Source: Calothrix sp. NIES-4105 (lineage in GTDB: Bacteria > Cyanobacteriota > Cyanobacteriia > Cyanobacteriales > Nostocaceae). From it: a stretch of 64,000 nucleotides of DNA. A program made the position numbers and the translations under genes. A model generated the notes under the pieces. It was not told the DNA's origin. It saw only the letters and a list, made by a program, of their open reading frames with translations, and searched no databases. Positions 1-9,200 of this stretch are shown in pieces. Each line of letters begins with the position of its first letter. Positions within the stretch are counted from its first letter, which is position 1. Location: NCBI RefSeq assembly GCF_002368415.1, contig NZ_AP018290.1, forward strand, positions 4,849,614 through 4,913,613. Direction: 5' to 3'.

Positions 1-174
1 CTTACACCGGGGACTATATATTGTTGGACGGCACCAGGGACTGTTGTATACTATCCCTATACCGCCATTGATACTGCCTAGTTCGCTATCGACTAACTCG
101 GTCATAAAGTTTTCGGAATCTTTGAACAATTCAGAACCAGCAGGGTACAGGTTGAAAATCTTAATACTTGCCAT
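1..174 (-). CDS. Double-glycine RiPP precursor peptide, C-terminus cut by window edge
   Basis: The frame is open from an ATG at 174 to the window edge and encodes 58 residues. The leader begins MASIKIFNLYPAGSELF and continues to a double glycine (INGG) at residues 37-40. This is the same leader as in the four peptides at 3994-5261, with the shared pattern I-DLRPxGS(E/D)LFxxSExYMxEL. The visible core after the GG contains two Cys plus Ser and Thr, so it could carry thioether rings. A purine-rich GAAGAGGAAA stretch about 5-14 bases upstream of the ATG is a plausible ribosome site. It lies downstream of the reductase gene on the same strand. A precursor role is inferred from the family resemblance and the C39 exporter nearby. 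Confidence 0.8.
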   Translation of the reverse strand, partial: MASIKIFNLYPAGSELFKDSENFMTELVDSELGSINGGIGIVYNSPWCRPTIYSPRCK

Positions 175-294
175 TTGAAATTTCCTCTTCAGTAAAGTTG
201 TATAGATTGTGATTAAGCTGTGTCAGTTTTTTCCAAACTTTATTTCATGGCTTTGTTCTCCTGGGTGAGTAGTTTATTGTGCTAGCATTGCTCC

Positions 295-1308
295 CTAAAT
301 TCGGTAAAGTAATCGCTCAGATGGAATTTCTTGAACTTTCAGTTTATTGCGATGTAAATCGCCGTAAATGTTTAGATATTCAAGTTCTGTAGGCGTGAGT
401 TTGCCCTGCTGGACTCCAGATATTGCGGCATCAATTTGTTCGCGGCAAGTCAAACCTGTTAAGCAAATATCGACACAGTTCTGTGTTAAAGAGTAGCGGT
501 ATAAATCAGGAACAGTAGGTTGCCAGCACCCTTTTGGTAGACCATCAGGAGCATCCCATAGCGCACCTGTGTGAGAACCTGTTGATTTGAATGTAACAAT
601 GCCTGGTCGAGAAGGGTTTTGTGCCTCAAGCTGATTAAACACATAGCTTTGTGCCGATCGGTGAGCAACATTATGTCTAACCATGACCACATCTAATAGT
701 GGGCTATGCGACCACTGTCGAGCCAAATTGATATCGTGGAACGAAGCACCAATGTAGCGAACAGCACCCATTTTTTTGAGACGCTCGGAAGTGCCAAACA
801 TTCTTTCGATGGTGCGCTGATAAACGCTATTCGAGCCTCTCAAATCGGGGGTAAGCTGCAAGCAATCCTCTAAAGCTTGTCCATCATTTGAACCAATCCA
901 GCCCCAAAACAACACATCAATATAGTCAATCCCCAGTTCGACAAACTGATCTAATAACGCTGCTATTGCCATTTCTGGACTTTTGATATAAGTCACAGTT
1001 GCCAGCACCACTTTCTCGCGCGCCCTTGAGCCACGCCCACACAACTGGCGCAGCGCCCCAGACATCGGACTGTAGAGATAGTGGTGCAGGTCACTGGAGT
1101 AGAAAAAGTAGTTAATTCCCCTGTCGAAGGCGTAAAGGGTATCTTCACTGGAGATACTACCGCCACCACCCAAGCCCAGACAGCTAACCGTTAAATCAGT
1201 CCGCCCCAGTTTGCGGTAAAATGGTAAATCAGATGAAAATTTATCTGCTGGATGGTTGACAACGCTGGCTGAGACAATTGATGGTGGTGCGAGATCGGTT
1301 AGTTTCAT
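295..1308 (-). CDS. Aldo/keto reductase-like protein, probably catalytically degenerate
   Basis: This 337-residue protein has an aldo/keto reductase TIM-barrel layout: LGRTDLTVSCLGLGGG at residues 34-49, then helix and strand segments ending near LNIYGDLHRN. The family's catalytic tetrad is Asp-Tyr-Lys-His. Here the usual NFFDT-like stretch reads NYFFY, the ATK stretch reads ATV (Val105), and the strand ending in the active-site His reads YIDVLFWGW (Gly136). At least the Lys and His, and probably the Asp, appear replaced. The start ATG overlaps the HopA1 gene's stop by 4 bp, so the two are translationally coupled. It may be a tailoring or scaffold protein for the peptides. An active reductase of unusual chemistry cannot be excluded. 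Confidence 0.8.
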   Translation of the reverse strand: MKLTDLAPPSIVSASVVNHPADKFSSDLPFYRKLGRTDLTVSCLGLGGGGSISSEDTLYAFDRGINYFFYSSDLHHYLYSPMSGALRQLCGRGSRAREKVVLATVTYIKSPEMAIAALLDQFVELGIDYIDVLFWGWIGSNDGQALEDCLQLTPDLRGSNSVYQRTIERMFGTSERLKKMGAVRYIGASFHDINLARQWSHSPLLDVVMVRHNVAHRSAQSYVFNQLEAQNPSRPGIVTFKSTGSHTGALWDAPDGLPKGCWQPTVPDLYRYSLTQNCVDICLTGLTCREQIDAAISGVQQGKLTPTELEYLNIYGDLHRNKLKVQEIPSERLLYRI

Positions 1309-2408
1309 AGGTATAACAGTGTGTAGATGTCTTCAGAGTTGGCATTGAGGTAAGCACGCTGCCAGTCAATTCCCAAAACAGAGAAGTGCTGGTGGATACA
1401 TGCCATGCGATACTCGGTTGATTCATCACCTGTAGCCCGTGCTTCGAGCAAGCCATTTGCAACAATTTGGCAGCGGTTCATCCCAAAACTCTCTACAGCA
1501 GCAAATTTGCAATCAGGTTCTTCTGCTAGAGCAAGCCCAGGCGCCAGTAGCTTTGTGAACAAAGGTACTTCCGGGCGAAAATGCGATTCGTTTTCTACAT
1601 AAACACTTCTTAGCACTTGCCGGACTATTTCATAGTTGCTTTTCTCAAAGTAGAGAACCCCTGAGTCATAACGACCGTAGTCAGAAAGGTTATATAGCAC
1701 CTTAAAGGTAAAAGGAATTTTAGTTTCATTGAGTTGCCGTGTTAGACTTTCCATAACGGCAACTGCACCTTCTGGTGTTAAGTTAAAGTAAACTCTCACT
1801 GTTTGAGGATGAGTGTCCGAACCTGCATTGCTGACCGCCATGTAAAACCCATTTTGTACAAAATTCCGAGGCATCCGGATGGCAACTGAGTCGCCTACAG
1901 TGGCGGATTGTTGAGTTTGTTGTAGATGTTTTTCGCGCTCAATATGCAAAGTCAAACCGCCCTTTTTCACGGCCAGACTACCATCACTCTCCTGACGCAG
2001 TATAGACCAATCAGGGTCAAAGTAACCTTCGCCGCTATTACTTTTATGCAGGCGCTCGTAAAACTCCAGGTCTACCCCCAGGAAAGTATTGTTCTCTAGA
2101 TTTTGATGAAGTGCTACGTCGGTTGCACTTGCATCTACTGCTAGGGCAGCTTGCATAGAACCGTTGTAATAGATACCGTAGAGAAAACTTTGCAGTTGTA
2201 AACTTAAATACTTATTTTGAAGATCCAAAGGTGTTCGTTGAAAACGGGTGACTGCCTCAGCAGGAATTTCAAAGGGTTTGTAAGCTGGATGGCTAATACA
2301 AAAATTGGATTGGAGCTGAATATTGTTGGCTATGTCTTGAAGACAATCCAGCACTCTCACTGGCGCCGAAGTTAACAGTTGACTTTGAGGAGAATCCAGT
2401 AATTGCAT
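1305..2408 (-). CDS. HopA1-domain protein (LanY/TvaD-like RiPP enzyme)
   Basis: The 367-residue protein resembles the HopA1 effector-domain family in overall pattern. It has an N-terminal helical part (residues 1-110), a central region with DPDWSILRQ and IRMPRNFVQNGFYMAVSNAG, then VRVYFNLTPEGAVAVMESL and a C-terminal segment with FGMNRC and ACIHQHFSVLGIDW. HopA1-domain proteins pair with phosphotransferase-like proteins in class V lanthipeptide (LanY with LanK) and thioviridamide-type (TvaD with TvaC) pathways, where they act in dehydration of Ser/Thr. Here it sits 25 bp behind a phosphotransferase-like gene and overlaps the reductase gene by 4 bp. Elimination of phosphorylated Ser/Thr is inferred. 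No signal peptide is visible, so it should be cytoplasmic. Confidence 0.75.
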   Translation of the reverse strand: MQLLDSPQSQLLTSAPVRVLDCLQDIANNIQLQSNFCISHPAYKPFEIPAEAVTRFQRTPLDLQNKYLSLQLQSFLYGIYYNGSMQAALAVDASATDVALHQNLENNTFLGVDLEFYERLHKSNSGEGYFDPDWSILRQESDGSLAVKKGGLTLHIEREKHLQQTQQSATVGDSVAIRMPRNFVQNGFYMAVSNAGSDTHPQTVRVYFNLTPEGAVAVMESLTRQLNETKIPFTFKVLYNLSDYGRYDSGVLYFEKSNYEIVRQVLRSVYVENESHFRPEVPLFTKLLAPGLALAEEPDCKFAAVESFGMNRCQIVANGLLEARATGDESTEYRMACIHQHFSVLGIDWQRAYLNANSEDIYTLLYL

Positions 2409-2433
2409 AATATTTGGGTGCGACTAAAAATAC

Positions 2434-3615
2434 TTAAGCAAGAGAACGGTTGAGGCGAGTGAGTTCAGATTCTGCCACGCCAAAAACAGTCGGGATTGAT
2501 TGTTCTGGGCGGCACAACAAAGTTTTGGCAACCTGAAGCATACAAATACCCATATTGCCAAAGGATTTTTGGTATTGAAGCATTGCCTGAATTTGTTGAA
2601 TTAAGGCAAGTCCAGAAAACTGCACAACTCGTATCAAAAAGTCAGGATAGCGCTCGATAATTTCTGGAAAGTTATCAAAATAAGCTTTAGTAAGCGCTGC
2701 AATAGAAGGTTGGAGTACATCAAGCGGTGTCATAGCTAGGCGTAAAGATTCTTCGACATCGATAGACTTACTAACAACCAAGCTACCCAGCCAAATTTGT
2801 AGGTAGCTGGCGATGAGCATTCCTAAATCGAATGCAGGGTCTCCCCAGGCGCCGCGCTCCCAATCAATCAATCGAATAATGCTATTATTTGATTGCTCTA
2901 CTTTAGAGATGTCTTGCTCCCAATCGTTATGCAAGAGGATATTGTTCAGCTTGAGATCATTGTGGGTTAGACAACAGGGTTTGAAAGCAGTAGTAAGTTC
3001 TGTGATCGCTTTTCCTAGACTATCGTAGCGCTGATAGAGAGCAAAGAATTTCAACCCATCTGCGGGAACCTGACCAAAAATTTCTGGGCTAATTCGTTCT
3101 AGTCCACGAGCAAATTTAGGAGCTTGGTCAATGTGGGCGCCCTCAGAATTTTGAGAGAAGAAGTCTTGGTACTGCTGACGATCTAAAGTAGCGCGATGGA
3201 TTGTTGCTAGAGTTGTTCCAATTGAGGTGGCGATCGCAGTCGGGTAAATATTCTCCTTTGTGTAGAAATCAGCTAGATCGCAATAGTCATTGAGGTAGTT
3301 GAAGACAATAATTGAGTGATTTGCATCAAAATGAAGTACTTCAGACATTAATGGGCGAATGTGGTAAAGTTCAGGAGTTTTTACAACGAACTCCTGAATT
3401 TGCCATTCACTTAAAAATTCGCCAGCAGTTTTCCCTTCTCGATCGTGACGCTCCTGTTTAACGAGGAGTTTACGACCGTCTTGCAAGCTCACTAATAGAT
3501 TAAAGTTTTTGGCAACTTTAAGTTCGACTTGGCTCAAATCTTGCTCTTTTTGAGTAAAGATATTTTGTGCTACTAAATAGTTAAAAACGTTTTTTGAGCT
3601 TAAAACAAGTGTCAT
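2434..3615 (-). CDS. Aminoglycoside phosphotransferase-like kinase (LanK/TvaC-like)
   Basis: This is a 393-residue APH-fold kinase. The catalytic loop is THNDLKLNNILL (Asp220, Asn225) and the metal-binding segment is RLIDWERGAWGDPAFDLG (Asp251). The N-lobe carries LLVKQERH with a candidate ATP-binding Lys. The ATG at 3615 was chosen over an upstream in-frame start at 3765 because AAGGAGAG lies just before it and the family pattern begins there. In class V lanthipeptide and thioviridamide-like clusters, a partner of this type phosphorylates Ser/Thr of the precursor before HopA1-assisted elimination. That role is inferred here from the operon with the HopA1 gene and the precursors upstream. A small-molecule kinase is the alternative. 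Confidence 0.8.
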   Translation of the reverse strand: MTLVLSSKNVFNYLVAQNIFTQKEQDLSQVELKVAKNFNLLVSLQDGRKLLVKQERHDREGKTAGEFLSEWQIQEFVVKTPELYHIRPLMSEVLHFDANHSIIVFNYLNDYCDLADFYTKENIYPTAIATSIGTTLATIHRATLDRQQYQDFFSQNSEGAHIDQAPKFARGLERISPEIFGQVPADGLKFFALYQRYDSLGKAITELTTAFKPCCLTHNDLKLNNILLHNDWEQDISKVEQSNNSIIRLIDWERGAWGDPAFDLGMLIASYLQIWLGSLVVSKSIDVEESLRLAMTPLDVLQPSIAALTKAYFDNFPEIIERYPDFLIRVVQFSGLALIQQIQAMLQYQKSFGNMGICMLQVAKTLLCRPEQSIPTVFGVAESELTRLNRSLA

Positions 3616-3910
3616 ATCTCTCCTTCGATTGGAAATTTTTATAAAAAAACCTAGTATAGCTGACGAAAGGCTATCAACGTTTTTCTCCTTATTATGAAAA
3701 GCAGATAAAATCCTGGTACATTGAGATTGTTGATTAAAATGTTTGTTGTTATAACTTATGCACAATTAACGAGAAAGTAGGTGTTCCAAACATATTAGTT
3801 CTTCCAACCCTTCCCTTAGAAAGGGGAGCTTTGCGTAAGTCCTATTATGGTTGATTTCTTCAAGTAATATGTTATACCGTTTGTTTATGAAGATACGCTT
3901 TATCCATAAT

Positions 3911-3938
3911 TGTAGAGATTGACATGTCAATCTCTACA
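3911..3938. repeat. Perfect 28-bp palindrome between precursors and modifying enzymes
   Basis: TGTAGAGATTGACA is followed immediately by its exact reverse complement with no loop. It lies in the 378-bp gap between the precursor at 3994 and the kinase at 3615, in the transcribed direction. It shares the TGTAGAGA half with two other palindromes at 43968-43995 and 57422-57473, so it is probably a dispersed repeat. It could also act as a partial terminator that keeps enzyme expression below precursor expression. The rest of the gap holds a weaker GC-rich hairpin (about 3805-3832) and no gene. Confidence 0.7.
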
Positions 3939-3993
3939 GGATTAATTTGGCGCAACTTTATGCAGAATTGGTATTACTTGATTAACTCAGTTG

Positions 3994-4233
3994 TCAATTG
4001 CGCTTGAACCAGCGTTCGACAGCACCAGCTGCTCCAGCTATGCCCATAGCGCATTGCTGTGACGAACGGGCGCCAGCATATCCAAGTCTAGCAGCAGATA
4101 TAATTAGCGCTGGTGTTAAACCACCGTAAATAGCGTCAAATTCACTTTCACCCAGATCATTCATGTAGCCTTCAGAATCAGAAAATAGTTCAGAACCAGT
4201 AGGACGTAAGTCGGAAATCTTGATAGTAGCCAT
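3994..4233 (-). CDS. Double-glycine RiPP precursor peptide
   Basis: The product is 79 residues. The leader MATIKISDLRPTGSELFSD continues to YMNDL and ends in YGG at residues 36-38. The core of about 41 residues is Ala/Gly-rich, with one Cys, several Ser, one Thr and a basic C-terminus (WFKRN). AAGAGGAAG lies just upstream of the ATG, and the same 5' segment is found before the peptide at 5261. The C39 exporter would cleave after GG. The APH/HopA1 pair downstream could dehydrate Ser/Thr for ring closure with the Cys; this is inferred. Confidence 0.85.
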   Translation of the reverse strand: MATIKISDLRPTGSELFSDSEGYMNDLGESEFDAIYGGLTPALIISAARLGYAGARSSQQCAMGIAGAAGAVERWFKRN

Positions 4234-4424
4234 TGTTTTCTTCCTCTTAGATGAAGTTGCTTTTAATTTGATTAGCTGTATGTTGCTTATAGCGTTTCTT
4301 AGTCAAGTGAGGTACAAATTAAATTAATAAATTTTTTGTGGGGTGGGCATCCTTGCCCTTGTGTACTTCATAAGAACGGGAAACGCTATAATTAGATTTA
4401 CAGTGTTTATCCTTAATACTCTAA

Positions 4425-4637
4425 CTAATTGTTAGGGCGCTTTAGATAACGTGCTACCTCACGTGTTAGGCGGGGACTAACGATCCTAGAAACGACAGCA
4501 GCGCAAACAGGAGAGGTTAGAATTCCACCATTGACACTGATAAGTTCGTTGTCACTCAGTTCGCTCATGTAGCCTTCAGAATCAGAAAATAGTTCAGAAC
4601 CAGTAGGACGCAAGTCGGAAATATTGATAGTAGCCAT
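4425..4637 (-). CDS. Double-glycine RiPP precursor peptide
   Basis: The 70-residue peptide has the shared leader MATINISDLRPTGSELFSDS, then YMSELSDNEL and NGG at residues 36-38. The 32-residue core includes one Cys, Ser and Thr residues and a basic tail ending KRPNN. It lies between two sister precursors on the same strand, and TAAGAGGAAAAATTC precedes the start. The nearly constant leader and wholly different core suggest one set of leader-guided enzymes acting on several products. Confidence 0.85.
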   Translation of the reverse strand: MATINISDLRPTGSELFSDSEGYMSELSDNELISVNGGILTSPVCAAVVSRIVSPRLTREVARYLKRPNN

Positions 4638-4692
4638 TGAATTTTTCCTCTTAGATAAAGCCCACTCTATTAAAACGCTGCTTTGTTACAGG

Positions 4693-4905
4693 TTAGTTAG
4701 CGGCACGTGCAGTAGTAACTACAAGTGAAGCAACAATAGATCCCACAACACTAAAACGAGCTGACCATATTACGCATTTCCAGCTAGAAAAGCCACCCTG
4801 GATAGTACCAATTTCGCCGTCACCCAGTTCATTCATGTAGCCTTCAGAATCAGAAAATAGATCGGAACCAGCAGGACGCAAGTCAAAAATTGCAATAGAA
4901 GCCAT
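4693..4905 (-). CDS. Double-glycine RiPP precursor peptide
   Basis: The 70-residue peptide begins MASIAIFDLRPAGSDLFSDS and ends its leader with QGG at residues 36-38. The core is hydrophobic, with one Cys, many Ser/Val and Thr near the end. The sequence around its stop codon (4669-4699) is repeated almost exactly at the stop of the next peptide (5060-5090), which shows tandem duplication of whole cassettes. The ribosome site is weaker here than for its sisters. Confidence 0.85.
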   Translation of the reverse strand: MASIAIFDLRPAGSDLFSDSEGYMNELGDGEIGTIQGGFSSWKCVIWSARFSVVGSIVASLVVTTARAAN

Positions 4906-5087
4906 ATGGAATCTCTAATTAAATGAGTTTAGTTTTTGAAAGATATACGGTAATAGGCTTTGCAAAAAAGCTAAAACTAATCCCATACACCTTGGAAAAT
5001 AACTGACGGTAGCTTAGATAAAATCAGATTTATCTAATCCATATCCCTACTCCCGCTCCATTAAAACACTGCTTTGTTACAGGTTAT

Positions 5088-5261
5088 TTAGTATGCTGGT
5101 GGTGCAAAGATTACCATTGCAGAAAAAAGGAGTGGTAGTAATCCAAATCCACCATTGATAATGTCAAGTTCACTATCACCCAACTCATTCATGTAACTTT
5201 CAGAATTAGAAAATAGATCTGAACCAGCAGGACGCAAGTCAGAAATATTGATAGTAGCCAT
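5088..5261 (-). CDS. Short double-glycine RiPP precursor peptide
   Basis: This 57-residue peptide is the first of the minus-strand series. The leader MATINISDLRPAGSDLFSNS continues to YMNELGDSELDIINGG (GG at residues 37-38). The 19-residue core FGLLPLLFSAMVIFAPPAY has no Cys and a single Ser, so it cannot form a Cys-based ring like its sisters. It may be a linear, differently modified or decayed product. AAGAGGAAGAAAAC precedes the ATG. The upstream region carries the CATAACT inverted repeat. Confidence 0.8.
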   Translation of the reverse strand: MATINISDLRPAGSDLFSNSESYMNELGDSELDIINGGFGLLPLLFSAMVIFAPPAY

Positions 5262-5370
5262 TGTTTTCTTCCTCTTAGATGAAATTCGATTAGCTATCTA
5301 TTGCTTAATCACATTTCAATCTTCTGAGATTCAATCTATTATTTCAAGGGTTTTAAACTTCTTTTTTATG

Positions 5371-5389
5371 CATAACTACATGAGTTATG
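5371..5389. promoter_or_regulatory. Inverted repeat CATAACT-N5-AGTTATG, copy 1
   Basis: The 19-bp site CATAACTACATGAGTTATG has perfect 7-bp arms. It lies in the 423-bp divergent gap between the precursor peptides and the HTH/exporter genes. The same motif occurs at 22647, 27107 and 30329, each time between divergent genes linked to export. It is probably the operator of a dimeric regulator, but no regulator was identified. Apart from this site and the HLR1-like element, nothing else was recognised in the gap. Confidence 0.65.
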
Positions 5390-5560
5390 TTTTAATTATT
5401 TAAATATTTAATACACCAAAATAGATGTACTTTCGTTTAACAAATCAAAGTGCAGTAACGCATCACTGCTCCGAATGATCTTTTGTTGTAGATGGTGTCG
5501 TTTTTACCCTGTTACAGCAGCAAAGCCTGAAAAGCCGCACTCCTGACCGTTTACGAGATT

Positions 5561-5578
5561 ACTGTAAAGTTTTGTAAC
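5561..5578 (+). promoter_or_regulatory. HLR1-like direct repeat upstream of the exporter operon
   Basis: ACTGTAAAGTTTTGTAAC contains two TGTAA cores 10 bp apart. Its reverse complement fits the cyanobacterial HLR1 pattern bound by RpaB (TTACA repeated with 10-bp spacing) with one deviation. It lies about 110 bp before the HTH gene start. Binding by RpaB is inferred from the pattern only. Confidence 0.4.
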
Positions 5579-5684
5579 GAGTCGTGGAATTTCTGGACTT
5601 TTGACTCAGATAAGTAAGGAGAAAGAAACTTGAAGCATCCGGATTAACTTCCAAAGGGAGCAAATTCGACTAGGAGGAATCGCT

Positions 5685-6245
5685 GTGGAAAATCAGAGTC
5701 TTTACTTAACCCCTTTTCAGCGCAAGCTTCTGCTGAAAACTCTAGAAGCAGATTTACGTCTGGAATATCGCCGTCGCATTGAAATTATGCTGCTGGCAGA
5801 TGCAGGTCAATCTCAGGCACAAATTTGTGAAGCTTTGGGGTGTTCTCAAGAGACTGCAAGGTATTGGATTGCGATTGCACAAGCAGGTAACGCTCACCAT
5901 TGGAGCGCTCGCCCGATGGGGCGCCCCAAGGCTGTAAATGAGCAATATCTCGCACGCTTAAAAGAAATAGCAAGTCATAGTCCGCGTGAGTATGGCTATC
6001 CATTTGAACGCTGGACAGGGCAATGGTTAAGCAAGCATCTGGCAAAAGAACTAGGGATTAAGGTTAGCAGTTGCCATATCAACCGTTTGCTTAAGGAAAT
6101 GGGGCTTTCGACTCGACCAAAAGTCAACATAACTGAGAAATTTTCTTCATATCAACAGAATTCCGGCATTACGATTGGTGATTTATCATCGCGCGTCGAG
6201 CCTAGTTTCTTGTGGCAATTAAGTTTGATGAAAACCAGCAATTAG
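5685..6245 (+). CDS. Helix-turn-helix protein derived from an IS630-type transposase
   Basis: The GTG start at 5685 follows AGGAGG at 5672-5677. The 186-residue protein has an HTH with QSQAQICEALGCSQETARYW (about residues 38-57) and a winged-helix-like second half with WTGQWLSKHLAKELGIKVS (about 113-131). This is the DNA-binding N-terminus of IS630/Tc1-type transposases. The DDE catalytic part is absent and the last 40 residues look unrelated. It ends 13 bp before the exporter gene and was probably co-opted as a regulator of the operon. A truncated transposase remnant is the alternative, but the good ribosome site and tight spacing argue for a working gene. Confidence 0.7.
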   Translation: MENQSLYLTPFQRKLLLKTLEADLRLEYRRRIEIMLLADAGQSQAQICEALGCSQETARYWIAIAQAGNAHHWSARPMGRPKAVNEQYLARLKEIASHSPREYGYPFERWTGQWLSKHLAKELGIKVSSCHINRLLKEMGLSTRPKVNITEKFSSYQQNSGITIGDLSSRVEPSFLWQLSLMKTSN

Positions 6246-6258
6246 TTCTGCGAAAACC

Positions 6259-9200
6259 ATGATTCAGAAGAAATCTGCACCTCCCAAGCAACAGTTAGCT
6301 CAACAGCTTACCCACACTTTAGGACAAACTCTAGAAGAGCAAGAACTTTCTCATTGCCTCCAACAAATTGAAATTCTGGAACCAAATGCAGGCAAAGCGT
6401 TCTGGCAGACAGCAGACGCGACGATTGGCATCTACATCATCCTGGCAGGTAAAGTTAGACTATTAGACCGCGCTGATAACATAATCGCTTCCGTAGGTAC
6501 AGGAGCATCATTTGGGGAGCTAACCCTGTTTCGAGAAGAGCAATTTCAGCCTTACTCTGCCAGAGCTTCTGTAAATCTCAAACTTTGCTATGTATCGGGT
6601 GATTGTTTGCGATCGCTCATCCGCAAGCATCCCTCTATTGGACAGCATCTTCACCGCCAAGCTGTGTTTTGGGATTTACTGCTGTTGTGTCGTAACAGTT
6701 CTCAATTAGCAAACGCTCCTATAGAAAGTGTGTTGCAAACGCTACCACTGTTAGAGCAGCAAAACTTACAAATCGGCAAATTACCAGCCTCTCTACTGAA
6801 AGACCAGCAACTTTGGATACTGCGCCAAGGAGAACTGCTACATTCATCAGAACTCAAACTTACCCCTGGAAATATTTACGTTTGCTCCCAGTTACCCAAA
6901 GAACGTGGTTGGCAGGTGACTCAACCAACCCAACTATATACTCTCAGCCATTCTCATTGGGAAACAGCACTCGCTAACTTGCCACAACTGGCTGAATTAA
7001 TTTCCTCTGGCGCCCTGCGAGTGGGAGAGGGGGAGATAGGGCAGTATAATTCGCAGATTCCCCTAACGCCCCTTGACAAGCAGGACTATGTTCCCCCCTT
7101 ATTAAGGGGGGCTAGGGGGGATCAAGTCTTACCATCCAAGAAAAAAATCAGTAAGGCTTACTTCCCAAACCCGACTGTAAAAATCGGTCATTTGTGGCAA
7201 CGTATCACTAAGCGCTATCCTTACTTTCAACAGCAAAGTGCGGCTGACTGCGGCGCCGCGTGCCTGGTGATGGTTAGTCAATACTGGGGTAAGCACTTTA
7301 GCGTCAACCGACTGCGAGACATTGCAAATGTCGATCGTAATGGTGCATCGCTGCGAGGTTTAGCTGCTGCTGCTGAAAGTATTGGGTTTTCGACTCGACC
7401 AGTAAAAGCCACTATTGACAAAATCGCAGAACAATGCTTACCTGCTATTTTGCATTGGGAAGGCAAACATTACATTGTCGTCTACGAAGTAACAAGCGAC
7501 CGCGTTATCGTTGCCGACCCAGCTATTGGTCAGCGTAACCTAACTTATGCAGAATTAAAAGTGGGTTGGACTGGCTATGCATTATTATTACAACCCACCG
7601 CTTTACTAAAAAAGACCAAAGATACTACTACTCCTTTTTGGCAGTTCTTTGAATTAGCGAAACCTCACTGGTTAGTTTTGCTGGAAGTGTTCATCGCTTC
7701 TGTACTGCTGCAAATTTTTGGACTAATTACACCGCTGTTTACTCAGTTGTTGTTAGACCGAGTAGTTGTGCAGCGTAGTGACCTGACATTAACGGCTGTA
7801 GGTATGGGCTTGCTCATCTTTAGCCTTTTCCGCGTTGCCATGACTGGACTGAGGCAATACCTTCTTGACCATACAGCTAACCGAATCGATTTAGCACTAA
7901 TTGTTGGTTTTATTAACCATACCTTCCGCTTACCCCTGAGCTATTTTGAGTCTCGTTATGTCGGAGACATTATTTCTCGCATTCAAGAAAATACTAAAAT
8001 TCAACGCTTCCTAACGGGTGAAGCACTGTCTATTATTCTCGATTTACTGACAGTGTTTGTTTATTTGGGACTGATGTTTTGGTACAGTTGGAAAATGGCA
8101 CTGCTCGTGTTGGTGATAGTGCCGCCATTTGTATTGCTGGCGCTAATTGCTACACCTTTTTTGCAACGTGTCTCACGCGAGATTTTTGGCGCCCATAACG
8201 AAGAGACTGGGTATCTGATTCAATCCCTAACTGGTATCCGCACAATCAAAGCAATGGCAGTTGAACATTCAGTACGCTGGCATTGGGAAGAATTGTTTGG
8301 TAAGTCGATTAAAAAGACTTTTTCCGGGCAGGTAATTGGCAATACGCTCCAAATTTTTAGCTCGACTATTGAAGCGGTAGTAAACACGGGCTTAATGTGG
8401 TTTGGAGCGTGGCTGGTGATTCAAAATGAACTAACAATTGGGCAATTAGTCGCTTTCAATATGTTGCTGGGCAATGTGATTCATCCCTTTCAGCGACTAA
8501 TTGTGTTGTGGAATGAGTTGCAGGAAGTGATGATTGCGATTGAGCGCATCAACGATGTGATTGACGCTGAACCAGAAGAAGACTTTCAACGCTCCTCTCG
8601 TCAATCTTTACCACCAATTCGTGGTTATGTTAATTTTGATAAAGTCACTTTCCGCTACCATCCAGAAAGTGATGTTAACACGCTGGAAAATATCAGTTTT
8701 GAAGTGCAGCCAGGGCAAATGATAGCGCTGGTGGGACGCAGTGGTTCGGGAAAGACGACCATTTCCAAGCTGATGTTAGGATTGTATCCTCCCACAGAAG
8801 GAAAAATTTTGATTGATGGTTATGATGTCACTAGCTTGTCAATGCAATCGCTGCGTTCCCAAATTGGTGTAGTTGATCAAGATACCTTTCTGTTTGGCAG
8901 TACAATTCGAGAAAACATAAGTGTAGGTCATCCCGAAGCTTCTTTAGAAGAAGTGATAGAAGCAGCGAAACTCGCAGGAGCGCATCAATTTATTAACTCA
9001 CTGCCGATGGGCTATGAAACCCAAATTGGTGAGGGGGGAGGAATGTTGTCTGGAGGACAACGACAACGATTAGCGATCGCGCGCGCTTTACTAGGAAATC
9101 CCCCACTGCTAATTTTAGATGAAGCTACCAGCAGTCTTGACGCTGAATCTGAACGCATTATTCAAACTAACCTCAACAAAATTTTCAAAAATAGGACAAC

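Noticed and set aside
3805-3832. GC-rich CCCTTCCCTTAGAAAGGGGA hairpin taken as a strong terminator
   Set aside because: Imperfect pairing and no T-run on the minus strand; kept only as a remark.
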